From: Bacteroidota bacterium
Lineage (GTDB): Bacteria > Bacteroidota > Bacteroidia > Bacteroidales > JACABE01
Assembly (NCBI GenBank): GCA_026391675.1
Contig: JAPLDQ010000011.1
Coordinates: 1-64,000 of the forward strand
Reading direction: 5' to 3'
DNA: 64,000 nucleotides
Both the position numbers and the translations under genes were made by a program. A model generated the notes under the pieces. That model saw nothing but the letters and a program-made list of their open reading frames with translations. It made no database searches and was not told the origin of the DNA. Position 1 is the first letter of the stretch, and each line of letters begins with the position of its first letter. Positions 54,651 to 62,314 of this stretch are shown piece by piece.

Positions 54651-55706
54651 ATGAAGTTATCACAATTCAGGTACAATTTACCAAAAGAATTAATAGCGGA
54701 TCGCCCCTCCGACCAAAGAGATGAATCTCGTCTTATGGTACTCAATCGCAAAACACAAACAATAGAACATAAAGTATTTAAGGATATCCTTGAATACTTT
54801 AATGACGGTGATGTATTTATTTTAAATAATACAAAGGTATTTCCAGCTTTATTGTATGGCGAAAAAGAAAAAACAGGTGCAAAAATTACAGTATTTCTAC
54901 TTAGAGAACTCAATGCAGAAAGCCGTTTATGGGATGTGTTGGTTGACCCGGCCAGAAAAATTAGAATTGGAAATAAATTATATTTTGGCGATGACGATGC
55001 TTTAGTAGCAGAAGTAATTGATAATACAACTTCCAGAGGAAGAACCTTACGTTTCCTTTTTGACGGAACACACGAAGAATTTAAACAAACCATTAAAAAT
55101 TTAGGACATACTCCTTTACCTGATGAACTTCAGCGCTTAAGGGATATTGAACCCGAAGATAAAGAGCGGTATCAGACAATATATGCTAAACATGAAGGTG
55201 CTGTTGTAGCACCAACTGCAGGATTCCATTTTAGCAGGGAACTGATGAAACGTCTGGAAATTAAAGGTGTTAATTTTGCCAACGTTACACTACATGCAGG
55301 TTTAGGAAACTTTCGTTCTATTGACGTTGAAGATCTTACAAAACATAAGACAGACTCAGAAGAAATGATTATTTCTGAGAAAGCAACATTAATCATCAAT
55401 ACTGCCAGAGAAAACAAGAAAAACGTTTGTGCTGTGGGTACAACAACCATGAAAGCCATAGAATCTTCTGTAGCTATTTCAGGCAACGTAAAACCATACA
55501 ATGGATGGACCAATAAATTTATATTCCCTCCTTATGATTTTAGTGTTGCTAACTGCATGGTTACCAATTTCCATCAGCCTTTATCATCTATGCTAATGAT
55601 GGTAGCCGCTTTCGGTGGTTACGATTTAGTAATGAAAGGCTACAAGGAAGCTATAGAAAAGAAATACAAATTTCTTACCTATGGCGATGCTATGCTGATT
55701 ATCTAA
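54651..55706 (+). CDS. queA: S-adenosylmethionine:tRNA ribosyltransferase-isomerase
   Basis: Next-to-last step of queuosine synthesis: transfers the ribosyl group of S-adenosylmethionine to preQ1 in tRNA to form epoxyqueuosine. The 351 residues begin [14 protein letters not shown], and contain [34 protein letters not shown] and [10 protein letters not shown], all family markers. The C-terminus has [18 protein letters not shown]. It has its own promoter and an intrinsic terminator 21 bp downstream. Confidence 0.96.
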   Translation: MKLSQFRYNLPKELIADRPSDQRDESRLMVLNRKTQTIEHKVFKDILEYFNDGDVFILNNTKVFPALLYGEKEKTGAKITVFLLRELNAESRLWDVLVDPARKIRIGNKLYFGDDDALVAEVIDNTTSRGRTLRFLFDGTHEEFKQTIKNLGHTPLPDELQRLRDIEPEDKERYQTIYAKHEGAVVAPTAGFHFSRELMKRLEIKGVNFANVTLHAGLGNFRSIDVEDLTKHKTDSEEMIISEKATLIINTARENKKNVCAVGTTTMKAIESSVAISGNVKPYNGWTNKFIFPPYDFSVANCMVTNFHQPLSSMLMMVAAFGGYDLVMKGYKEAIEKKYKFLTYGDAMLII

Positions 55707-55727
55707 AAATTAAAATACATCAAAATA

Positions 55728-55768
55728 AAAAAAGACGTAACTTTGCTCTATAAGCTTACGTCTTTTTT
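55728..55768 (+). terminator. Intrinsic terminator between queA and ispD
   Basis: A 13-bp stem, AAAAAAGACGTAA (55728-55740) with TTACGTCTTTTTT (55756-55768), with a 15-nt loop and its T-run in the stem's 3' arm. It follows the queA stop by 21 bp and ends only 10 nt before the ispD ATG, so it also lies in the ispD leader. Confidence 0.85.
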
Positions 55769-55778
55769 ATTATATATA

Positions 55779-56441
55779 ATGCAAAAATCAGTTATCATCG
55801 TTGCTGGTGGATCAGGTCGCAGAATGCAATCCGATATTCCCAAACAATTTATTGAAATATCCGGCAAACCAATAATTATCCTTACCATCGAAAAATTTTA
55901 TGCGTATGATAACGATATCAATATTATTCTTGTTTTGCCCTCTAAACATATTCCACATTGGAATACTCTAGCAGTAAAATACAATTTAATGATACCATTT
56001 CTAATTGCCAAAGGTGGTGATACACGATTCCAATCGGTTAAAAATGGTTTGGCTTTGGTTGAGAAGGGTATCGTAGCTATTCATGATGCAGTTCGTCCAA
56101 TGGTTGCTGTAAAAACTATTCAAAGATGCTTTGAAACTGCTTTACAACTTGGAAATGCAATACCTGTAATTCCTGTAAATGATTCATTAAGGGTAGTTGA
56201 AAACGAATCTAATAAACCTTTCGACAGAAACTTTGTTAGAATTGTACAAACACCTCAGTGTTTTAACGTCAATCTGATTAAAAATGCCTATTTGCAGGAT
56301 GATGATATAAGATTTACTGATGACGCTACAGTATTTGAAAAATATGGTGAAAAAATTAATCTCGTAGAAGGAAATCCTGAAAATATTAAAATTACCCATC
56401 CGGTTGATATAGCTTTTGCAGAAGCTTTATTAAAATTATAA
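55779..56441 (+). CDS. ispD: 2-C-methyl-D-erythritol 4-phosphate cytidylyltransferase
   Basis: Third step of the MEP isoprenoid pathway: joins CTP and methylerythritol phosphate. I place the start at ATG 55779 (QKSVIIVAGGSG); the frame opens earlier at a TTG inside the terminator hairpin, which is implausible. The 220 residues carry IIVAGGSGRRMQSDIPKQF (the CTP-binding loop with conserved Arg and Lys), AIHDAVRPM, and TPQCFN before FTDDATVFE. It implies the MEP route rather than mevalonate. A terminator ends 10 nt before the start. Confidence 0.95.
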   Translation: MQKSVIIVAGGSGRRMQSDIPKQFIEISGKPIIILTIEKFYAYDNDINIILVLPSKHIPHWNTLAVKYNLMIPFLIAKGGDTRFQSVKNGLALVEKGIVAIHDAVRPMVAVKTIQRCFETALQLGNAIPVIPVNDSLRVVENESNKPFDRNFVRIVQTPQCFNVNLIKNAYLQDDDIRFTDDATVFEKYGEKINLVEGNPENIKITHPVDIAFAEALLKL

Positions 56442-56653
56442 ATGTCTGCAACTTCTTAATAACATAAAAAATACATCCAAATAAACCCTCAATTCAACCT
56501 TATAAAACTAAATAAAATTTAGTTTAAAAAAATAACACATGAAATAGCCATAAAGATAACATTTATACCAAAGACAATGATATATTATTGGCGTATTCTC
56601 CCGATAAATCGGGACAAGCTATGTGACCTATAAAAAAATAAAAATAATAACAC
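56442..56653. other. Leader of rnr with duplicated start region and short palindrome
   Basis: The 14-mer AATAACACATGAAA occurs at 56531-56544 and again at 56646-56659, where it carries the true rnr start. The first copy reads ATG AAA TAG. Between them is TCCCGA-TAAA-TCGGGA (56599-56614), a short palindrome of a kind common between Bacteroidota genes. Confidence 0.55.
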
Positions 56654-58810
56654 ATGAAAACAAAAACACACACCATCGATTTAAGCAATAACGCATTCCT
56701 TACCAGTGTATTACGGATATTTGCCAATGACCCTTTTTCAGTATTTAATTACAAGCAAATATCTGCCAGAATGGGCATAACTGACAAAGCCAGTAAGGAA
56801 CTTGTCATCAATGTTTTACACAAACTGCTTATGTCCAATGCAATTACAGAACAAAGCCGTGGAAAATATAAACTTAATCCCTCTTATATAAATGAAGATT
56901 TAGTCCCAAACTCCTATGTAACAGGCAAAGTGGACATGAAACAAACCGGGAAAGCCTATATCATCCGTGAAAATGAAAGTGAGGATATTTTTATCTCTGC
57001 CAATAACACCAATCATGCCCTGCATGGTGATAAAGTCAAGGTATTTCTCTTTCCCCGCCGCAAGGGCAGAAAACTGGAAGGTCAGGTAATTGAAATTATC
57101 GAAAGAGCACACAAACAATTTGTTGGCATTGTACAATTGTCAAAAAAATTCGCTTTTTTAGTTCCTGATAACAATAATGTTCCCGTTGATATTTTTATAC
57201 CCCTCGATAGCCTTAATGGGGCTAAGAATGGCGAAAAAGCTTTAGCCCGAATTACCGACTGGCCTGAAAGGGCAAGTAATCCTTTTGGAGAAATTATACA
57301 GGTATTAGGCAAGCCGGGCGATAATAATGTGGAAATGCAGTCTATTTTGGCTGAATTCGATTTTCCTTTGTCATTTCCTGAGAATGTTGAAAAGGAGGCC
57401 GATAAAATTCCCGAAGCAATACCCGAAAAGGAAATCACTAAACGAAGAGATTTTCGTAATGTTGTTACTTTTACAATTGACCCTGAAGATGCCAAAGATT
57501 TTGATGATGCACTTTCATTGCGTAAGTTACAAAACGGGAATTGGGAAGTAGGCGTTCATATTGCTGATGTTTCATATTATGTTACTCCAAATTCTATTAT
57601 AGATAAGGAAGCTTATGAAAGAGGAACTTCTATTTACCTTGTTGACAGGGTAATTCCGATGCTTCCTGAACGATTATCCAACGGTGTATGCTCATTGCGT
57701 GCCAACGAAGATAAATTGTGCTTTTCGGCCGTTTTTGAAATGGATGAAAGTGCCCATATTAAAAATGAATGGTTTGGGAAAACCATTATCTGTTCCGACA
57801 GACGCTTTAATTATCAGGAAGCTCAGGATATTATTGAAACAGGAAACGGTGATTTTGCAGAAGAAATTTTAACTTTAAACAAATTAGCATTTAAATTAAG
57901 AGATGAACGTTTTAAAAGCGGCTCCATCAATTTTAAATCAACAGAAGTAAAATTTAAACTTGATGAAAACGGAAAACCACTGGGTGTTTTTATCAAAGAA
58001 ATCAAGGATTCCAACCGGTTGATTGAAGATTTTATGTTGCTGGCCAACAAAAAAGTAGCTTCACGGATTGGAGTGAAAAAAGGAAGCGAAACCCCTAAAA
58101 CCTTTGTTTATCGTGTACATGATGAACCCAATGCAGAAAAACTGAGCACATTTGTCCAGTTTTTATCTAAACTAGGATATTCAATGAAAACCGGCTCACG
58201 CAAGAACCTGGCTACTTCTTTCAATAATCTTTTTGAAGCCATTGAAGGTAAAGGTGAAGAAAATATGATAGAAACAATTGCCATCAGAACCATGGCAAAA
58301 GCCTATTATTCTACTGATAATATCGGTCATTACGGACTGGCTTTTCCTTATTATTCGCATTTTACATCACCCATTCGCCGATATCCTGATTTAATGGTTC
58401 ATCGTTTGCTGGAAATGTATATGGATGGCAAACCATCCGTAAATAAAAAGGAATATGAAGGCATGTGTGAACATTCTTCTATCATGGAACGTAAGGCTGC
58501 TGAAGCTGAAAGGGCATCCATCAAATACAAACAGGCAGAATACCTGCAGGATAAAATAGGTCAGACTTTCTTTGGCCTGATATCAGGTGTGAGCAAGTGG
58601 GGTCTTTTTGTTGAACTCGAAGGCAATAAATGCGAAGGCATGGTATCACTCCGGAGTATGATTGATGATTATTACTTCCTGGATGAAGACAATTATCAGG
58701 TTATTGGTCAGCGCTATGGCCAAAAATACAAGCTTGGCGACCGCATTAAAATTAAAATTGTAAGGGTTGATTTAGCCAAAAAACAAATGGATTTTGTTAT
58801 AGAAGAGTAG
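56654..58810 (+). CDS. rnr: Ribonuclease R
   Basis: Processive 3'-5' exoribonuclease of the RNB (RNase II) family that degrades structured RNA. The 718 residues follow the family order. An N-terminal winged-helix-like region (about 10-75) is followed by cold-shock-type domains (80-240). The catalytic RNB domain (about 260-600) has TIDPEDAKDFDDALS, whose aspartates bind magnesium, and HYGLAFPYYSHFTSPIRRYPDL. A C-terminal S1 domain (about 635-716) begins IGQTFFGLISGVSKWGLFVEL. It follows ispD by 212 bp and is convergent with the glycyl-tRNA synthetase gene. Confidence 0.96.
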   Translation: MKTKTHTIDLSNNAFLTSVLRIFANDPFSVFNYKQISARMGITDKASKELVINVLHKLLMSNAITEQSRGKYKLNPSYINEDLVPNSYVTGKVDMKQTGKAYIIRENESEDIFISANNTNHALHGDKVKVFLFPRRKGRKLEGQVIEIIERAHKQFVGIVQLSKKFAFLVPDNNNVPVDIFIPLDSLNGAKNGEKALARITDWPERASNPFGEIIQVLGKPGDNNVEMQSILAEFDFPLSFPENVEKEADKIPEAIPEKEITKRRDFRNVVTFTIDPEDAKDFDDALSLRKLQNGNWEVGVHIADVSYYVTPNSIIDKEAYERGTSIYLVDRVIPMLPERLSNGVCSLRANEDKLCFSAVFEMDESAHIKNEWFGKTIICSDRRFNYQEAQDIIETGNGDFAEEILTLNKLAFKLRDERFKSGSINFKSTEVKFKLDENGKPLGVFIKEIKDSNRLIEDFMLLANKKVASRIGVKKGSETPKTFVYRVHDEPNAEKLSTFVQFLSKLGYSMKTGSRKNLATSFNNLFEAIEGKGEENMIETIAIRTMAKAYYSTDNIGHYGLAFPYYSHFTSPIRRYPDLMVHRLLEMYMDGKPSVNKKEYEGMCEHSSIMERKAAEAERASIKYKQAEYLQDKIGQTFFGLISGVSKWGLFVELEGNKCEGMVSLRSMIDDYYFLDEDNYQVIGQRYGQKYKLGDRIKIKIVRVDLAKKQMDFVIEE

Positions 58811-58845
58811 AGATAATATCATTTTGGCTAATTCATATAAAAGAA

Positions 58846-58878
58846 AGACCTGACAGATTTTTAATTGCTGTCAGGTCT
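58846..58878. terminator. Hairpin between convergent rnr and glyQS
   Basis: AGACCTGACAG (58846-58856) and CTGTCAGGTCT (58868-58878) form a perfect 11-bp stem with an 11-nt loop. There is no T-run rightward and only an interrupted one leftward, so it may stop or protect both transcripts without being a textbook terminator. Confidence 0.6.
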
Positions 58879-58898
58879 GATATCATTGTATTGTAAAG

Positions 58899-58938
58899 AA
58901 TTTATTAACCTAATAACTTAATAACTATTAACCATTAA
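58899..58938. repeat. AATAACTTAATAAC simple repeat at the glyQS stop
   Basis: A stretch of TTAACC/TAATAAC/TTAATAAC units abuts the stop codon of the glycyl-tRNA synthetase gene. The same kind of repeat occurs at about 37515-37556 and at 62228-62314. Confidence 0.6.
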
Positions 58939-60459
58939 CTACTTCCCCAATAACTTATTCACTACATTAGTAATTTCCTCAACAGAGATTCTTTCCTGCT
59001 GCATGGTATCGCGGTGACGAATGGTTACCGTATTGTTTTCAATGGTTTCATTGTCAATGGTAATACAATAAGGTGTTCCAATGGCATCCTGACGGCGGTA
59101 ACGGCGGCCGATAGAATCTTTTTCTTCGTAGGCACACTGGAAATTCAGTTTCAGTGTATCCATAATTTCACGTGCTTTTTCCGGAAGGTTATCTTTTGCA
59201 ACCAGAGGCAAAACAGCTACTTTATAAGGTGCCAGAACAGGTGGGATATTTAATACCACACGTTCAGAACCATCTTCCAGTTTTTCTTCGTGATAGGCAT
59301 TGCTTAAAACTGCCAGGAAAGTACGGTCAAGCCCAATGGATGTTTCAATTACGTATGGGACATAGCTTTCGTTCAGTTCCGGGTCAAAATACTGTAATTT
59401 TTTACCTGAATATTCCTGATGTGCTTTTAAATCAAAATCGGTGCGTGAATGTATGCCTTCCAGTTCTTTGAATCCGAATGGAAATTCAAATTCAATATCT
59501 GTTGCGGCATTGGCGTAATGCGCCAACTTTTCGTGGTCATGGAAACGGTATTTCTTTTCAGGAATTCCCAATGAAAGATGCCAGTTTCTGCGTTCGTTTT
59601 TCCAGTATTCGAACCATTTTAATTCTTCACCGGGACGGACAAAAAACTGCATTTCCATTTGTTCAAATTCCCGCATACGGAAAATAAACTGACGGGCAAC
59701 GATTTCATTACGGAAAGCTTTACCAATCTGAGCAATACCGAAAGGGATTTTCATTCTGCCTGATTTCTGAACGTTAAGGAAATTTACAAAAATTCCCTGT
59801 GCCGTTTCAGGACGCAGATAAACCTGACCTGAATCTTCGGTTACAGATCCCATTTGGGTTGAAAACATAAGGTTGAACTGGCGTACATCGGTCCAGTTGC
59901 GGCTGCCCGAAACAGGGCAAACAATGCCTAATTCTTCAATTAAAGTTTTTATATCAGCAAGGTCATTTTTTTCAAGTGATGAATAAAAGCGTTTGTTAAT
60001 AGCTTCTATCTTTTGCTGGTATTCCATCACACGTGGATTGGTGCTGAGGTATTGTTGTTCGTCGAAAGTATCGCCAAAACGTTTGGCGGCTTTTTCCACT
60101 TCCTTGTCAATTTTATCCTGAATTTTGGCAACAAAATCTTCAACCAATACATCAGCGCGATAGCGTTTTTTTGAATCTTTATTATCAATCAATGGATCGT
60201 TAAAAGCATCAACGTGACCTGAAGCTTTCCATATTGTAGGATGCATAAAGATTGCACTGTCAATACCCACAATGTTTTCATGGTATTGTACCATGGCTTT
60301 CCACCAGTATGCTTTGATGTTGTTTTTTAGTTCTACTCCATTTTGTCCGTAATCATAAACGGCAGCCATTCCATCGTAAATTTCGCTTGATGGAAAAATA
60401 AACCCATACTCCTTGGAATGAGCTATTATCTTTTTAAAAATATCTTCGTTATTTGCCAT
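58939..60459 (-). CDS. glyQS: Glycyl-tRNA synthetase, single-chain (alpha2) type
   Basis: Charges tRNA-Gly; class II dimeric enzyme like those of archaea, eukaryotes and many Gram-positives rather than the alpha2beta2 type. I place the start at ATG 60459 (ANNEDIFKKI); the frame opens 15 bp earlier at a TTG. The resulting 506 residues include SSEIYDGMAAVYDYGQNGVELK, MGSVTEDSGQVYLRPETAQG (motif 2 region), FRNEIVARQFIFRMREFEQME and SIGLDRTFLAVL (motif 3). It may be cotranscribed with the DUF-type gene upstream at 60528, from which it is 68 bp away. TTAATAAC-type repeats touch the stop codon. Confidence 0.95.
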   Translation of the reverse strand: MANNEDIFKKIIAHSKEYGFIFPSSEIYDGMAAVYDYGQNGVELKNNIKAYWWKAMVQYHENIVGIDSAIFMHPTIWKASGHVDAFNDPLIDNKDSKKRYRADVLVEDFVAKIQDKIDKEVEKAAKRFGDTFDEQQYLSTNPRVMEYQQKIEAINKRFYSSLEKNDLADIKTLIEELGIVCPVSGSRNWTDVRQFNLMFSTQMGSVTEDSGQVYLRPETAQGIFVNFLNVQKSGRMKIPFGIAQIGKAFRNEIVARQFIFRMREFEQMEMQFFVRPGEELKWFEYWKNERRNWHLSLGIPEKKYRFHDHEKLAHYANAATDIEFEFPFGFKELEGIHSRTDFDLKAHQEYSGKKLQYFDPELNESYVPYVIETSIGLDRTFLAVLSNAYHEEKLEDGSERVVLNIPPVLAPYKVAVLPLVAKDNLPEKAREIMDTLKLNFQCAYEEKDSIGRRYRRQDAIGTPYCITIDNETIENNTVTIRHRDTMQQERISVEEITNVVNKLLGK

Positions 60460-60527
60460 GTGGCAAAAATACAAAAATTTTGTGATTTTGTGATTTGACG
60501 AATTTGGAATTTAAAAAGTAATAATAG

Positions 60528-61277
60528 TTATTCGAGTTTATACTCTTTTTTTAATGAATTGGAAAGGTCTTTTGCTTTATTATCAACTTCTTCCAGTAAA
60601 ACTATATAGTAAATTACTATTCCCTGGAATAGTTTTGCTTTATTGCCCAGTTCAATAAGCTGATTGTTATCATGACTGACTAATTTTGCTGTTTTAAATG
60701 CATTATTACCTGTGTCCCATTGATAAGTTTCATGGTTTAGGGGGAAAACATTCATATTGATTATATGTTCCAATGCTTCTATCAATGCATTAAGATGAAG
60801 TTCGTAATAGGTTTGCTGGTTAATCAGTTTTTTTGTAGCATCCTGGTAAAAAATGATGGAATCTACAGCTATTGGATTCTGAATCAATCGCATACCACCT
60901 GAATTATTAAGCTGACTAATTGTTCTTTCAACAGGACTGACAAAATAAGGATGTTTGATACATTCAACCATAACTTTATAAAAGAACATATCTTTGGAAG
61001 TTGCCGGATTATAGTTAAAGCAAAAATTAGCCAGAGAATCCAGGTATAAAACCCTTCTTTTATTTTTAACAAGAGACTTCTGAATATTATTTATATCTGT
61101 GTGCGCATCTTGAATCATGGACACAATATATTCTTTTTCTTTATTATGATCAGCAATGTTTTCCCTGATTTTTTCAGCGAAAAAGCCCATGGTAACTGCC
61201 ATAAATATCATTAAACCTTCAAAAACGTATTCTTTAAGGTTTTTGTTCCTTACATCAGGATGATGGTGTACTTCCAT
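60528..61277 (-). CDS. Membrane-anchored protein of unknown function (HHPD-type)
   Basis: Protein of 249 residues. It begins MEVHHHPDVRNKNLKEYVFEG, then a single hydrophobic helix (about 22-38, LMIFMAVTMGFFAEKI), then a long helical, probably soluble part with several amphipathic stretches. The start is typical of a frequent but uncharacterised Bacteroidota family, each with one N-terminal membrane anchor. The remaining domain probably lies in the periplasm. No catalytic motif is seen. It is upstream of glyQS on the same strand. Confidence 0.75.
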   Translation of the reverse strand: MEVHHHPDVRNKNLKEYVFEGLMIFMAVTMGFFAEKIRENIADHNKEKEYIVSMIQDAHTDINNIQKSLVKNKRRVLYLDSLANFCFNYNPATSKDMFFYKVMVECIKHPYFVSPVERTISQLNNSGGMRLIQNPIAVDSIIFYQDATKKLINQQTYYELHLNALIEALEHIINMNVFPLNHETYQWDTGNNAFKTAKLVSHDNNQLIELGNKAKLFQGIVIYYIVLLEEVDNKAKDLSNSLKKEYKLE

Positions 61278-61384
61278 AGAAATGTATTTTAAATCATAGT
61301 CTGCTAGAAATCAGGTATAAAAATACATAATAATTTATGAAGAAGTTAATAAAAATGGAATTTTTAAAAATTCTCTAAAATTAT

Positions 61385-61392
61385 TACCTTTG
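61385..61392 (+). promoter_or_regulatory. -7 box touching the DUF3109 start (possible leaderless transcript)
   Basis: TACCTTTG ends 4 nt before ATG 61397. With the usual 5-7 nt from box to transcription start, the RNA would begin at or within the start codon. The protein start itself matches the family (MISIDNTLIS), so a downstream start is unlikely. Confidence 0.5.
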
Positions 61393-61396
61393 CACC

Positions 61397-61957
61397 ATGA
61401 TTTCCATTGATAATACATTAATTTCCGATGACCTTAACAATGTTTGCTTTGTATGCGACCTTAAAAAATGCAAAGGAGCCTGCTGTGTTGAAGGTGATGC
61501 CGGTGCACCGCTTGATATGGAAGAAATCAGCATACTGGAAGACGAAATAGATGTAATTAAACCCTATATGACGGCTGAAGGTATTGCTGTTGTTGAAAAA
61601 GACGGTGTTTTCGATTACGATGCCTGGGGTAATATGGTTACACCGCTGATAAATCACCGGGAATGTGCTTTTGTTTATTTTGAGGATGATATCGCCAAAT
61701 GTGCCATTGAAAAAGCCTGGGAGTTAAAACTACTCAAATTTAAAAAGCCAATTTCCTGCCATTTATACCCCGTAAGAATTAATCAGTACAAAGATTTTGA
61801 CGCAGTGAACTACCACCAATGGCATATCTGCGAAAAAGCCTTAATTTATGGCAAACGCTTAAATGTAAAGGTGTATGAATTTCTGAAAGAGCCTTTAATC
61901 CGTAAATATGGAGCGAAATGGTATAAGGAACTACAAGAGAGCTACAAAAGTTTATAA
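61397..61957 (+). CDS. DUF3109 cysteine-rich protein
   Basis: Protein of 186 residues with the family start MISIDNTLISDDL, then VCFVCDLKKCKGACCVEGDAGAPL, later HRECAFVYFEDDIAKCAIEKAW, and SCHLYPVRI with HQWHICEKALIYG. The eight or so cysteines follow the CxxxxC ... CC pattern of DUF3109 and YkgJ-like proteins and probably bind zinc or an iron-sulfur cluster. No signal peptide. The role is unknown. It overlaps the convergent DUF1294 gene by 6 bp at the 3' ends. Confidence 0.92.
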   Translation: MISIDNTLISDDLNNVCFVCDLKKCKGACCVEGDAGAPLDMEEISILEDEIDVIKPYMTAEGIAVVEKDGVFDYDAWGNMVTPLINHRECAFVYFEDDIAKCAIEKAWELKLLKFKKPISCHLYPVRINQYKDFDAVNYHQWHICEKALIYGKRLNVKVYEFLKEPLIRKYGAKWYKELQESYKSL

Positions 61958-62227
61958 AGTAAAAAGCTTTGGGAAATCAATTTTATATAAAAAAACTATC
62001 CAGGCTATAGCGATAAAATAAGTAATCAGAAAATAACTTGCTTTTCGGTTTTTATGATGTATCAGATACATTAATAATAAATTGCTGAATACACCTCCAA
62101 AAAATTCCAATAAATGTAATGTTGCTTCAGGTATCCGCCTTCGGTTTTTAATGGCTTTCCTTTTATCTGTATAAAAAACAATTGCAGACAGCAGATTAAT
62201 TATAAGGAAGTAATAGACTATAAGCAT
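61952..62227 (-). CDS. DUF1294 small membrane protein
   Basis: Protein of 91 residues with three hydrophobic helices (about 2-18, 38-55, 66-84). The loop DKRKAIKNRRRIPEATLHLLEFFGGVFSNLL and the HHKNRKASYF stretch define DUF1294. Function is unknown. Its 3' end overlaps that of the DUF3109 gene by 6 bp, and it is downstream of secA on the same strand. Confidence 0.88.
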   Translation of the reverse strand: MLIVYYFLIINLLSAIVFYTDKRKAIKNRRRIPEATLHLLEFFGGVFSNLLLMYLIHHKNRKASYFLITYFIAIAWIVFLYKIDFPKLFTL

Positions 62228-62314
62228 TTTGTTAGTTATTGGTTATTAGGTTATTAGTTATTAAGAAACTGTCAATATATTTTTATTGAATAATAACTTA
62301 ATAACTTAATAACT
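62228..62314. repeat. Inverted TTATTAG/AATAACTTAATAAC repeat at the secA stop
   Basis: The left part (about 62229-62266, GTTATTGGTTATTAGGTTATT) and right part (about 62288-62314, AATAACTTAATAACTTAATAAC) are reverse complements of each other apart from a few bases and can form a long AT hairpin. It fills the gap between secA and the DUF1294 gene and reaches the secA stop codon. Confidence 0.7.

Noticed and set aside
55743-55778. Longer IspD N-terminus from a TTG
   Set aside because: It would start inside the terminator hairpin; the family start fits ATG 55779.
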